Shown: positions 1 through 7,471 of the stretch, piece after piece | How positions within the stretch are numbered: the first letter of the stretch is position 1 | How the letters are laid out: each line of letters opens with the position of its first letter | Position numbers and translations under genes: made by a program | The notes under the pieces: generated by a model | Told to the model about the DNA's origin: nothing | What the model saw: the letters and a program-made list of their open reading frames with translations, nothing else | The model's database searches: none | NCBI RefSeq assembly: GCF_902506655.1 | Contig: NZ_LR734819.1 | Span: 62,001-126,000, forward strand | Reading direction: 5' to 3' | Origin: Marinoscillum sp. 108 | Lineage (GTDB): Bacteria; Bacteroidota; Bacteroidia; Cytophagales; Cyclobacteriaceae | Length of the DNA: 64,000 nt

Positions 1-512
1 TCTCTCAGTTTTTTCACCCGTGGTACGGTGTGCTCCACTACTATTTTGTAGGAAGCGATGTGCATGGCCGTAGGAAAGGTATCATTGGATGATTGACTTT
101 TGTTGACATCATCATTGGGGTGAATGAATTTCTTCTCGTCACTCAGTTTGCCTCCGTTCAGCACATGTGCCCGGTTGGCGATCACCTCGTTACAGTTCAT
201 GTTGGACTGTGTGCCGGATCCTGTCTGCCAAATGACCAAAGGGAACTGATCATCCAGCTGACCTGTGAGGATTTCATCACAGACTTTCCCGATCAAATCA
301 GATTTCTCTTTGGGCAGTACACCCAGTTCCAGATTGGCTTGAGCAGCAGATTTTTTCAGGATGGCAAAAGCCTGAATGATCTCCAGAGGCATGAGCATGT
401 TAGCACCTCCTATTTTGAAGTTTTCTCTGGATCGTTGTGTCTGGGCTCCCCAGTACTTGTCAGCAGGGACTTGTACCTCCCCCATTGTGTCGTGTTCTAT
501 GCGAATCTCCAT
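1..512 (-). CDS. fumC: Class II fumarate hydratase (partial; C-terminal part lies beyond the left edge)
   Basis: Fumarase of the TCA cycle, interconverting fumarate and malate. Only the first 170 codons are present, read leftwards from an ATG at 512. The translation begins [20 protein letters not shown] and continues with WGAQTQRS, then [18 protein letters not shown] and [20 protein letters not shown], which are conserved class II fumarase blocks (substrate-contact segments of the fumarase/aspartase superfamily). The TQSNMN and [14 protein letters not shown] wording fits FumC better than aspartase. The superfamily signature loop GSSxMPxKxN lies in the missing part. It is transcribed divergently from the response regulator at 651. 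Confidence 0.93.
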   Translation of the reverse strand, partial: MEIRIEHDTMGEVQVPADKYWGAQTQRSRENFKIGGANMLMPLEIIQAFAILKKSAAQANLELGVLPKEKSDLIGKVCDEILTGQLDDQFPLVIWQTGSGTQSNMNCNEVIANRAHVLNGGKLSDEKKFIHPNDDVNKSQSSNDTFPTAMHIASYKIVVEHTVPRVKKLR

Positions 513-594
513 GTTTTGAGAATGTGTTTTCAATGAAATGACTTAGACAAAATTAACACAAACTTGCTGACGTTTGCCCGTAAATAGAACTGAA

Positions 595-647
595 TTGTCT
601 CTTTGCCGTTTTAGTAGTAGGTTTGCGTAGTTTAGAATTATTCTAAA
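595..647 (+). promoter_or_regulatory. Promoter of the response-regulator gene with operator dyad
   Basis: A -33 TTG (595-597) is followed by exactly 20 nt and a -7 box TAGGTTTG (618-625), matching the Bacteroidetes TAnnTTTG consensus. A perfect 17-bp palindrome TTTAGAATTATTCTAAA (631-647) lies over the expected transcription start and immediately before the ATG at 651, so a bound protein should block initiation. The same dyad occurs at three other iron-gene promoters with a one- or two-base change and, in more diverged form, at a fourth position. The upstream CTA-N4-TAGTGA element of those promoters is not evident here. Confidence 0.75.
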
Positions 648-650
648 TAG

Positions 651-1292
651 ATGAAAAGCACAAAAGTTCTCATTTCTGACTTTCAGTTTCTAACAAGAGC
701 AGGACTCATTCACCTCATTGGAGAGAAGGAGGAGTTTGAGCTATTGGGTACTGTGGAAGAGCCCGAAAATCTGCTGGGTGCCGTCTTATCACACCATCCG
801 GATGTGCTCCTGATGGACTATAAAAGTCAGGACCCGGTGCTCCTTTCTTTATTGAAGCAAGTAGTCAATTCTCAGGCGACCAATGTATTGATCATTACCA
901 ACGAAGATAACCGTCAGGCGATCAAGGATCTGTTGGAGTTGGGGATCAAAGGGATAGTGACGAAGAACTGCAGCCGTCAGGAGATTTTAAACGCCATTGA
1001 ATCGGTGGCGCTTAACACCCGCTTTTACTGCAACAGAATTCTGGATTTGCTGGTGGAGGAAGATAAGCGAGCTCGTGAGAATAATTGTGAACCCACGGAG
1101 CTGTCACCCAGAGAATACGAGGTGCTGAACCTGATTACGAAAGGATACCGAACGGCCGACATAGCTGAAACGCTGCATCTGAGTGTTCACACGATCAATT
1201 CACACAGAAAGAATATTCTCAAGAAACTCAACCTTAAATCACCAACGGAACTTATCGTCTATGCCATGGAAAGTGGACTGGTCAAAGTATGA
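651..1292 (+). CDS. NarL/FixJ (LuxR)-type response regulator, candidate iron-regulon activator
   Basis: 213-residue transcription factor: receiver domain at about residues 4-120 and LuxR-type helix-turn-helix at about 148-208 (motif LSPREYEVLNLITKGYRTAD, recognition helix around SVHTINSHRKNIL). Asp56 in LLMDY, Thr83 and Lys105 occupy the phosphorylation-site positions, but the usual N-terminal acidic pair is reduced to one Asp (SDF, residues 9-11). Three cysteines (107, 127, 146) are present. No partner histidine kinase is adjacent. It precedes feoAB by 75 bp and carries the same operator dyad as the iron genes. I infer that it activates the CTA-N4-TAGTGA promoters nearby; the sequence alone does not show its ligand or signal. 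Confidence 0.85.
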   Translation: MKSTKVLISDFQFLTRAGLIHLIGEKEEFELLGTVEEPENLLGAVLSHHPDVLLMDYKSQDPVLLSLLKQVVNSQATNVLIITNEDNRQAIKDLLELGIKGIVTKNCSRQEILNAIESVALNTRFYCNRILDLLVEEDKRARENNCEPTELSPREYEVLNLITKGYRTADIAETLHLSVHTINSHRKNILKKLNLKSPTELIVYAMESGLVKV

Positions 1293-1309
1293 TATAAGTC
1301 ATGACATTT

Positions 1310-1355
1310 CACTAGAAATCGCTATTGCTAATGCCGGAATACCTCAGTTATTTTG
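1310..1355 (+). promoter_or_regulatory. feoAB promoter
   Basis: Between the response regulator and feoA are a -33 TTG (1325-1327), a 20-nt spacer and a -7 box TTATTTTG (1348-1355). A CACTAG hexamer (1310-1315) lies just upstream, echoing the element of the neighbouring iron promoters but 14 rather than 8 nt from the TTG. No TTTAGAAT dyad is present. The expected start of transcription is only a few bases before the feoA ATG at 1368. Confidence 0.55.
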
Positions 1356-1367
1356 CAACCAAATAAT

Positions 1368-1586
1368 ATGCTGACACTAGATACCCTAAAAACCAACCAA
1401 AGTGTGACCATCAAAGCCCTTACTCAAAATGGGCTTACCTCTAAGTTGATGGATATGGGGATGTATCCGGGTAAATCTGTGCAGATAGTTTTTAGGGCTC
1501 CTTTTGGAGGCCCTATCGCCGTGGATCTGGATGGCTACACGCTCTCTCTAAGAATAGACGAGGCATCACTTGTAGAGGTGGAATAA
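1368..1586 (+). CDS. feoA: FeoA, SH3-like accessory protein of ferrous iron uptake
   Basis: 72-residue cytosolic FeoA-domain protein that works with FeoB in Fe(II) import. It shows the family pattern: LTSKLMDMGMYPGKSVQIV, then APFGGPIAVDLDGYTLSLR and a C-terminal beta strand. An earlier in-frame TTG at 1353 exists, but ATG 1368 is preferred because the -7 box at 1348-1355 would overlap the earlier start. One base separates the stop from the feoB ATG, so the two are co-transcribed and probably translationally coupled. Confidence 0.92.
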   Translation: MLTLDTLKTNQSVTIKALTQNGLTSKLMDMGMYPGKSVQIVFRAPFGGPIAVDLDGYTLSLRIDEASLVEVE

Positions 1587-1587
1587 G

Positions 1588-3552
1588 ATGAAAATTGCAT
1601 TGGTTGGGAATCCCAACTCAGGTAAAACTTCTGTTTTTAATCAACTCACCGGTCTCAATCAGAAGATCGGGAATTTCCCTGGGGTGACCGTAGATAAGAA
1701 ATCGGGTATCCTCAAGCGATCACATACTCCCCACGAAATCATAGACCTGCCGGGCATCTACAGCCTCTATCCCAAGACGCAGGATGAGCAGGTGGTATAC
1801 GATATCCTGGGCAATCAGCAGCACGCGGATTATCCGGACCGGATTGTGGTGGTAGTGGATGCTTCTAACCTGGAGCGAAACCTCCTGCTTTTTACTCAGG
1901 TGCTGGACATGGGTGTGCCTGTGACCATGGCGCTGAACATGACCGACATTGCGGACAAGAAAGGGTTGGTGATAGATACCGAAAAGCTCAGCGAGTTATT
2001 GGGAGGTGTGCAAATAGTGCCAATCGTGGCTCGGACAGGGGTGGGCATTAATGAATTGGTAGACGAAATAATCAGTCATAAACCTCATCAGGCGTCTCAG
2101 CCATTTTTGGGTGGAGAGTTTGACAAAGGACAGTTTCTGATCACTGATAACACTGAACAAAAAACGAGGGTAGAGAAGCGCTACCGAAAGATTACACAGA
2201 TCTTGAAGTTTGTTGTGAAACAAAAGCCTGTCAGGAAATCAATCATCAACCGCCATAGGGCAGTGGATCGTGTGCTGACGCATCCGGTTTTTGGCTATTT
2301 GATTTTCCTTGGCATTCTATTAATGATTTTCCAGGCGATTTACGCCTGGGCGGAGTGGCCAATGGATCTTATCGACACGCTCTTCTTGTCCATGAGCAAG
2401 TGGGTGAAAAACACCTTGCCGGAAGGCCTTCTCACGAATCTCATAGCCGAAGGAATCGTTCCCGGGCTGGGAGGTGTGGTGATTTTCATCCCGCAGATCA
2501 CCTTGCTTTTCGGGTTCATTTTTATCCTGGAAGAAACGGGCTATATGAGCCGGGTGGTTTTTATTCTGGACAGATTCATGCGTCCATTTGGACTCAATGG
2601 AAGAAGTGTGGTTCCGCTCATATCGGGTGTGGCATGTGCCATTCCGGCCATTATGGCTACCCGTACCATTGACAATTGGAAGGAACGCCTGATCACCATT
2701 ATGGTCACACCACTGATGAGCTGTTCTGCTCGTTTGCCGGTTTATACCCTCTTGATTGCTCTGGTGGTGCCGGATACATTTATAGGCCCTTTCAATCTCA
2801 AAGGCCTTGTACTGCTTGGTCTATACCTCATAGGTTTGGTGGCGGCATTGCTCATTGCGTTGATCTTTAAGTTTTTCATCCAGACCAAAGAGAAGAGCTT
2901 TTTGGTGATGGAGTTGCCGCTTTACAAAATGCCCAGATGGAATAATCTGGTGATCACCTTATGGGAAAAAGTAAGACTTTTCGTATTTGATGCCGGCAAA
3001 GTCATTTTTAGCATTTCCATTATCCTTTGGGTGTTGGCTTCCTTTGGGCCGGGTGACCGGATAGAGGAGGCAGTTGCTGCTATCCCCGAACCCACCTCTG
3101 AGGTGAGCCAGGAGGAGTTTGAGCAGCAGGTAGCTTCAGTGAGTTTGGCCAATTCTTACATTGGTATTTTGGGGCATGCCATTGAGCCGGTGATCAGACC
3201 TTTGGGATACAACTGGCAGATTGGCATTGCGCTTATCACCTCATTTGCTGCGCGTGAAGTCTTCGTGGGCTCTATGGCCACCATCTATAGTGTGGGCGAA
3301 AACTTTGATACGGAGCGAACCCTCCTGGAGCGGATGCGGTCTGAAAAAAATAGTTTGACAGGTAGGCCGGTTTACACTTTGGCTTCAGGTTTATCACTGA
3401 TGATCTTTTACGCCTTTGCCATGCAATGCATGAGTACACTGGCGATTGTGTTGCGTGAAACTAAAAACTGGAAATATCCATTGATACAATTAGTTTACAT
3501 GACCGGGTTGGCCTATGTCGCTGCATTGATCACTTATCAATTGCTGAAATGA
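1588..3552 (+). CDS. feoB: FeoB, ferrous iron transporter with N-terminal GTPase
   Basis: 654-residue inner-membrane Fe(II) transporter. The N-terminal G domain shows G1 GNPNSGKT (7-14), G3 DLPG (53-56) and G4 NMTD (117-120). A short spacer follows, then the polytopic domain from about residue 230 with the repeated gate segments typical of FeoB (SGVACAIPAIMATRTI and SFAAREVFVGSMATIYSV). The length is slightly shorter than the approximately 700-770 residues common in Proteobacteria. The stop overlaps the start of a small Cys-rich membrane protein (ATGA). Located in the iron island; transcription is presumed from the promoter upstream of feoA. Confidence 0.97.
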   Translation: MKIALVGNPNSGKTSVFNQLTGLNQKIGNFPGVTVDKKSGILKRSHTPHEIIDLPGIYSLYPKTQDEQVVYDILGNQQHADYPDRIVVVVDASNLERNLLLFTQVLDMGVPVTMALNMTDIADKKGLVIDTEKLSELLGGVQIVPIVARTGVGINELVDEIISHKPHQASQPFLGGEFDKGQFLITDNTEQKTRVEKRYRKITQILKFVVKQKPVRKSIINRHRAVDRVLTHPVFGYLIFLGILLMIFQAIYAWAEWPMDLIDTLFLSMSKWVKNTLPEGLLTNLIAEGIVPGLGGVVIFIPQITLLFGFIFILEETGYMSRVVFILDRFMRPFGLNGRSVVPLISGVACAIPAIMATRTIDNWKERLITIMVTPLMSCSARLPVYTLLIALVVPDTFIGPFNLKGLVLLGLYLIGLVAALLIALIFKFFIQTKEKSFLVMELPLYKMPRWNNLVITLWEKVRLFVFDAGKVIFSISIILWVLASFGPGDRIEEAVAAIPEPTSEVSQEEFEQQVASVSLANSYIGILGHAIEPVIRPLGYNWQIGIALITSFAAREVFVGSMATIYSVGENFDTERTLLERMRSEKNSLTGRPVYTLASGLSLMIFYAFAMQCMSTLAIVLRETKNWKYPLIQLVYMTGLAYVAALITYQLLK

Positions 3553-3686
3553 TACAGACAGTTATTGTAATAACCCTTTTTCTGGCTGCAGCCTTCTGGC
3601 TGGGCAGAAAGCTTTATTTGAACTTCTCTGGTAAGCAGAGCCCCGGCTGTGAAAAGTGTGCTGCCAAGGAGCTCGCCCGACGCTAA
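3549..3686 (+). CDS. FeoB-associated Cys-rich membrane peptide (FeoX-like)
   Basis: 45-residue protein starting at the ATG that overlaps the feoB stop codon (ATGA). One N-terminal transmembrane helix (about residues 3-18, VIVITLFLAAAFWLG) is followed by a short polar tail carrying CEKC (residues 34-37). This is the architecture of the FeoB-associated Cys-rich membrane proteins found directly after feoB in many Bacteroidota and Firmicutes. The cytoplasmic or periplasmic CxxC could bind iron or assist transport; that role is inferred from the family and position. Confidence 0.8.
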   Translation: MIQTVIVITLFLAAAFWLGRKLYLNFSGKQSPGCEKCAAKELARR

Positions 3687-3692
3687 TTTCCT

Positions 3693-3780
3693 CACTACTT
3701 CTAGTGATTCATTTGACTATCCATAGCTATTGATTGCTGTGGTTTTTACCTCCAATTTTGCTATTAAGAATTATTCTAAA
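3693..3780 (+). promoter_or_regulatory. Composite iron-type promoter upstream of the 49-residue Cys-rich gene
   Basis: Contains CACTACTTCTAGTGA (3693-3707; element CTA-N4-TAGTGA), -33 TTG (3730-3732), a 20-nt spacer, -7 box CAATTTTG (3753-3760), and the dyad TTAAGAATTATTCTAAA (3764-3780, one mismatch from perfect). Order and spacing match the promoters at 5.0, 12.0 and 15.7 kb. The dyad ends 2 nt before the ATG at 3783. Confidence 0.72.
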
Positions 3781-3782
3781 TA

Positions 3783-3932
3783 ATGATTCAAGAAACTAAC
3801 GAGCAGCAGAGCAATTTTTTCAATCCTTTTGAAGGCAAAAGCCTCATGGAGGGGGAAGAGTGCGTATTCAAAAAATGCTGCAAGAAGTACAAGAAAAAAG
3901 GTCGCCACTGTAAAAAGTGTCCCAAAATATGA
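3783..3932 (+). CDS. Small basic Cys-rich protein, function unknown
   Basis: 49 codons from an ATG just after the promoter dyad. The N-terminal half is polar (NPFEGKSLMEGEE) and the C-terminal half is very basic and Cys-rich: ECVFKKCCKKYKKKGRHCKK followed by CPKI, with cysteines at 27, 32, 33, 43 and 46. I do not recognise a named family, although short proteins with a similar basic Cys-rich tail occur in Bacteroidota. A metal- or nucleic-acid-binding knuckle is possible. Its stop overlaps the ATG of the next gene (ATGA), and its promoter is of the iron type, so it is very probably a real, regulated gene. Confidence 0.7.
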   Translation: MIQETNEQQSNFFNPFEGKSLMEGEECVFKKCCKKYKKKGRHCKKCPKI

Positions 3933-4279
3933 GTGAGGTCTTGGTGAGAAGGGAAGAGATGATTTTTGAAACGGAAAATGGGTCGCTGAGTCAAAGTGAT
4001 GCGACCGAGCGGTTTCAGCTGGCCTTTCATCAGGAGGAGCTTTCTTTTCGGGTCTGTGAGTTGATCACCTTCAAACGAAAGCTTCAGGCCATTGACCTCC
4101 CGGCGATGCTAATGAGTGAAAACCAGGATGTAGAAGTACTCCACATGCCTCATTGCGATCGTCTTTTTGTGCTGACTATTCAGAACATACTGGAGCTCAA
4201 GGAGCTGCTGGCAGGCGCATTTGCCATGCTGGAACTGAACAGCGTAATCCACAGACAGCTGGTGAGAAGACCACTTTAG
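3929..4279 (+). CDS. Conserved-looking protein of unknown function between feoX and ferritin
   Basis: 116 residues from ATG 3929, which overlaps the preceding stop; a GTG at 3917 would add four residues but is less likely given the coupling. No signal peptide or membrane segment. It has mixed alpha/beta character, with CELITFKRKLQAIDLP, then CDRLFVLTIQNILELKELLA and a C-terminal helix ending LVRRPL. I cannot assign a family. Its operon position, between an iron-type promoter and ferritin, suggests a role in iron handling, which is inference. Confidence 0.65.
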   Translation: MSEVLVRREEMIFETENGSLSQSDATERFQLAFHQEELSFRVCELITFKRKLQAIDLPAMLMSENQDVEVLHMPHCDRLFVLTIQNILELKELLAGAFAMLELNSVIHRQLVRRPL

Positions 4280-4358
4280 ACTCATTTTAAATTAGCCTTC
4301 TTTATGGTAATTGGGGGCTTTTGTAGTTCTTTTACACCCGAATTAAATTTTTGCGACC

Positions 4359-4889
4359 ATGAAAGACATCCTGAGAAGACACTCGGTATTGAAAGAGGAC
4401 ATTGTCAATACCATCAATAAGCAAATTAAAATGGAAGCTCAGTCTTCTGCTGCTTACCTGGCCATGGCTGCCTGGTGCGATACCCGTGGCTATGACAACT
4501 GTGCGGCTCATTTTTTCAAGCAGTCTGACGAGGAGCGAAAACACCAGATGAAGTTTTTTCGATACCTGACCGATATGGAATGTGATGCTATTTCACCCTC
4601 TGTAGGTGAGTCTCAGCATGAGTTTGCTTCCCTCAGGTCTGTGTTTGAGACAGCTTTGGAAATGGAAATAGCGGTGACGGATTCTATCCACGACATGGTA
4701 CGCGTCTGCAGAAAGGAAGGCGATATCGCTACTGAAGAGTTTCTAAGATGGTTTGTGCAGGAGCAAATCGAAGAGGAATTTGTAGCCAGAAGAACATTGG
4801 AGCTTTTTGACGTTTTGGGTGAAGATAAGATTGCCCTGGGAATGATCGAGGAGCGGGTGCTCACCATCGAGTACAGTGCTGAAGGATAA
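4359..4889 (+). CDS. ftnA: Ferritin (non-haem, FtnA-like)
   Basis: 176-residue four-helix-bundle iron-storage protein that oxidises Fe(II) and stores the ferric mineral in a 24-mer cage. Ferroxidase-centre residues are recognisable: Glu26 (KMEAQSSAAYLAM), Glu59 and His62 (DEERKHQ), Glu103 (EMEIAVTDSI) and the WFVQEQIEEE block. It lacks the haem-ligand pattern expected of bacterioferritin. 79 bp separate it from the preceding gene, with a possible weak promoter (AATTTTTG at 4346-4353), so it may be read both from the iron-type promoter and independently. A strong terminator follows. Confidence 0.94.
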   Translation: MKDILRRHSVLKEDIVNTINKQIKMEAQSSAAYLAMAAWCDTRGYDNCAAHFFKQSDEERKHQMKFFRYLTDMECDAISPSVGESQHEFASLRSVFETALEMEIAVTDSIHDMVRVCRKEGDIATEEFLRWFVQEQIEEEFVARRTLELFDVLGEDKIALGMIEERVLTIEYSAEG

Positions 4890-4912
4890 AATTGAATAAT
4901 CAATAAGATAAT

Positions 4913-4947
4913 AAAAGGAGAATCAGTGACGGTTCTCCTTTTTTTTA
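4913..4947 (+). terminator. Rho-independent terminator after ferritin
   Basis: Inverted repeat AAAAGGAGAA / TTCTCCTTTT (10-bp stem, about 10-nt loop) ending in a run of eight T. It closes the feo/ferritin block before the receptor promoter. Confidence 0.85.
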
Positions 4948-4950
4948 TTT

Positions 4951-5100
4951 CACTACTTTAAGGGAGGTATCACTAAACCTGGTATCACTACCCATAGGAG
5001 CCGTAACTAGTTTTAATGAGTCTAAAAACCCTCATCACTAGCGATTGACAGAGAGCGTTGATCGGGCCACATTTGCGTTGTTGTTTAGAATGATTCTAAA
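4951..5100 (+). promoter_or_regulatory. Composite iron-type promoter of the TonB receptor operon
   Basis: Several CACTA sites (4951, 4971, 4986) precede ACTAGTTTTAATGA (5006-5019), CACTAGCG (5036-5043), -33 TTG (5045-5047), a 20-nt spacer, -7 box CACATTTG (5068-5075) and the dyad TTTAGAATGATTCTAAA (5084-5100; arms perfectly complementary). The ATG is at 5112. This is the richest of the four composite promoters in upstream half-sites. Confidence 0.75.
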
Positions 5101-5111
5101 TAATCAGGCAA

Positions 5112-7442
5112 ATGAAAAAACTCTTACTCTATATAGCACAGGTTTTAATCACTTTCACCGTCCTCGCCCAGTCTTATCAGGTGCAGGGGATCGTGACAGA
5201 TGAAGCGGGTGAAGGGATACCCGGAATCACGGTGACCATCAAGGGAACCGGATCAGGTGTCTCTACAGACCTCTCTGGTTCTTTCTCGCTACCACTGATG
5301 GGCCAATCTATACTGGTTTTTTCAGGGATTGGATTCGAATCCACGGAGCAGCAGGTGGACAGATCAACCACTACATTGAAGATTAAACTCAGGTCAAGTA
5401 CCACGGAGCTTAGTGCGGTACAGGTCATCGGTAAGTCCGAGCATACAGAAACACGAGAGCAGCCTTTTGCTGTGTCGGTGGTGGATGTGAAACCTCTGAA
5501 AGTACAAAACCTGGATGTCAATCAGATTCTTGGGACAGTATCGGGTGTGAGGATTCGTGAGCAGGGAGGAATGGGCTCCGGTTTCGATTTTTCACTCAAT
5601 GGCTTTACCGGCAAGCAGGTGAAGTTCTTTCTGGACGGCATTCCTATGGACAACTTTGGTTCATCTCTCTCGCTGAATAACATCCCTGTCAACATGATCA
5701 CCGGGATAGAGGTATATAAAGGGGTGGTACCAGTACACCTCGGTTCCGACGCTTTGGGAGGAGCGGTGAATGTCACCACTGACCAGAATGTTCGAAATTA
5801 TCTCAATGCCTCTTATGCCATTGGGTCATTCAATACCCACCGGGCATCAGTACTGGCCAGGTATACAGAACCCCGCACAGGCCTTTCTTTCAATGCCAAT
5901 CTGTTTTTGAACTACTCTGACAACAACTATATGATGCGGGATGTGGAAGTGCCCAGATCCGATGGTTCGGGAAAGCTGGACACGGTGGATGTGAGGCGTT
6001 TTCATGATGCCTATCAATCACAAACGGCCCAGTTGGAATTAGGGGTGGTCAATAAACCATTTGCCGATCGGCTGTTTGTGGGATTGATCGCATCCGGCAA
6101 TGAAAAGGAGGTACAAACAGGCCTGAACATGCAGGATGTGTTTGGGGAAGTGATGACCACCGATCAGGTACTCATTCCTACATTCAAGTATAGAAAGTCT
6201 AATCTTTTCGTGACGGGACTGGACCTGCGGGCATATGCCATGTACAACCGGAGAAAAGCCGTGCGGGCAGACACGAGTTCACGAACCTACAACTGGTATG
6301 GGGATTACAGCACCCGGATCAATAATGCCGGAGAATTCTCCTATAACAAATCTCTATTTAGCTATGACGATGAGTCCTACCTGGCTACGGCCAACCTGAG
6401 CTACCAATTGGGCAAGAATCATTCGGTTTCGGTCAATCACACGTTTAGTCAATTTTCCAGGGTAGGTAAAGATCCGATGCGTGACCTCAGTGAGGTGCCC
6501 TTTACCACCCCAAATACCATCACCAAAAACATCTCAGCGCTTTCTTACAGCCTGAGTCTGATGGATGATCAATGGAAGACGTCCGTTTTCACCAAGGCTT
6601 TTATGATGCACTCCAGTACCCAGGTGGAGAGTGAAGATACGGATGAGTTTGAAGAATATAATATTCAGTTCTTACTCAACGGCTATGGCGTAGCCTCTAC
6701 CTATTTTGTGACGCCCTGGGCACAGGTGAAGCTTTCGTATGAAAATACCTACCGATTGCCAGAAGGTGAAGAGATGTTTGGAAATGGCCTGACTGTCTTG
6801 GCCAATACTACTCTGGAACCCGAGCAAAGTAATAACTACAATGCGGGCATTTTGGTGAGCAAAGTATTCAAAGACCACACCATTCGGTTTGAAGGAAACT
6901 ACCTCTACCGTAAAGCGTCCAATTTTATAAGACTTGACGCCTCACAGCCTCGAAACTCTAATTATGTCAACCAGGCGAAAGTCAACCTCGCCAGCATAGA
7001 GGGAGGGGTTCAATATACTTATATGCGTCTGCTTAACCTGGGGATCAACGTCACCAAGCAAAAGAACATCAATGCAGATGAAAGTGATCGCCTTTTTAAA
7101 GACGACCTGCCCAATCAGCCTTTCCTCTTTGGGAATCTCACGGCCGGGGTTCAATTCCACCATGTGGGATTAGAAGATAGTCGGCTTTCTATCAACTGGC
7201 TCTCCCTGTTTGTGGATCAGTTTTACTGGAAATGGCCAAGTCAGGGGACCAAAAAATACAAGTATGACATTCCCCGGCAGCTTTCGCACAACCTGGCATT
7301 GTCCTATGCATTCGATGAAGGAAAATACAGTGCCTCACTGGCCTGCAACAACATCACCAACACCATAGTGTATGACAACTTCGCCATGCAAAAGCCCGGG
7401 CGATCTTTCAGCCTGAAGCTGAGCTATTTTCTATCCAACTGA
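5112..7442 (+). CDS. TonB-dependent outer-membrane receptor, siderophore type
   Basis: 776-residue receptor: signal peptide (residues 1-19, ending VLAQS), carboxypeptidase-regulatory-like domain (about 22-95, VQGIVTDEAGEGIPGITVTI), plug domain (about 110-220, ILGTVSGVRIREQGG, FFLDGIPMDN and the IEVYKGVVPVHLGSDALGG block) and a 22-strand barrel ending in an aromatic residue region (FSLKLSYFLSN). It is the first gene after an iron-type promoter and is followed 29 bp later by a DUF4374 lipoprotein, a family that accompanies siderophore receptors in Bacteroidota. Ferric-siderophore import is inferred; the exact ligand is not visible. Confidence 0.9.
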   Translation: MKKLLLYIAQVLITFTVLAQSYQVQGIVTDEAGEGIPGITVTIKGTGSGVSTDLSGSFSLPLMGQSILVFSGIGFESTEQQVDRSTTTLKIKLRSSTTELSAVQVIGKSEHTETREQPFAVSVVDVKPLKVQNLDVNQILGTVSGVRIREQGGMGSGFDFSLNGFTGKQVKFFLDGIPMDNFGSSLSLNNIPVNMITGIEVYKGVVPVHLGSDALGGAVNVTTDQNVRNYLNASYAIGSFNTHRASVLARYTEPRTGLSFNANLFLNYSDNNYMMRDVEVPRSDGSGKLDTVDVRRFHDAYQSQTAQLELGVVNKPFADRLFVGLIASGNEKEVQTGLNMQDVFGEVMTTDQVLIPTFKYRKSNLFVTGLDLRAYAMYNRRKAVRADTSSRTYNWYGDYSTRINNAGEFSYNKSLFSYDDESYLATANLSYQLGKNHSVSVNHTFSQFSRVGKDPMRDLSEVPFTTPNTITKNISALSYSLSLMDDQWKTSVFTKAFMMHSSTQVESEDTDEFEEYNIQFLLNGYGVASTYFVTPWAQVKLSYENTYRLPEGEEMFGNGLTVLANTTLEPEQSNNYNAGILVSKVFKDHTIRFEGNYLYRKASNFIRLDASQPRNSNYVNQAKVNLASIEGGVQYTYMRLLNLGINVTKQKNINADESDRLFKDDLPNQPFLFGNLTAGVQFHHVGLEDSRLSINWLSLFVDQFYWKWPSQGTKKYKYDIPRQLSHNLALSYAFDEGKYSASLACNNITNTIVYDNFAMQKPGRSFSLKLSYFLSN

Positions 7443-7471
7443 TCATTTTAAAAACTTAAATAAACAGAACA

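Noticed and set aside
631-647. Assigning the dyad to a named regulator such as Irr, Fur or IdeR
   Set aside because: The TTAG-N7-CTAA shape resembles several metalloregulator sites, but no such regulator gene is in the window and sequence alone cannot choose.
1183-1374. Overlapping frame at the end of the response regulator gene
   Set aside because: Shadow frame over the HTH-coding region and feoA promoter; no independent support.
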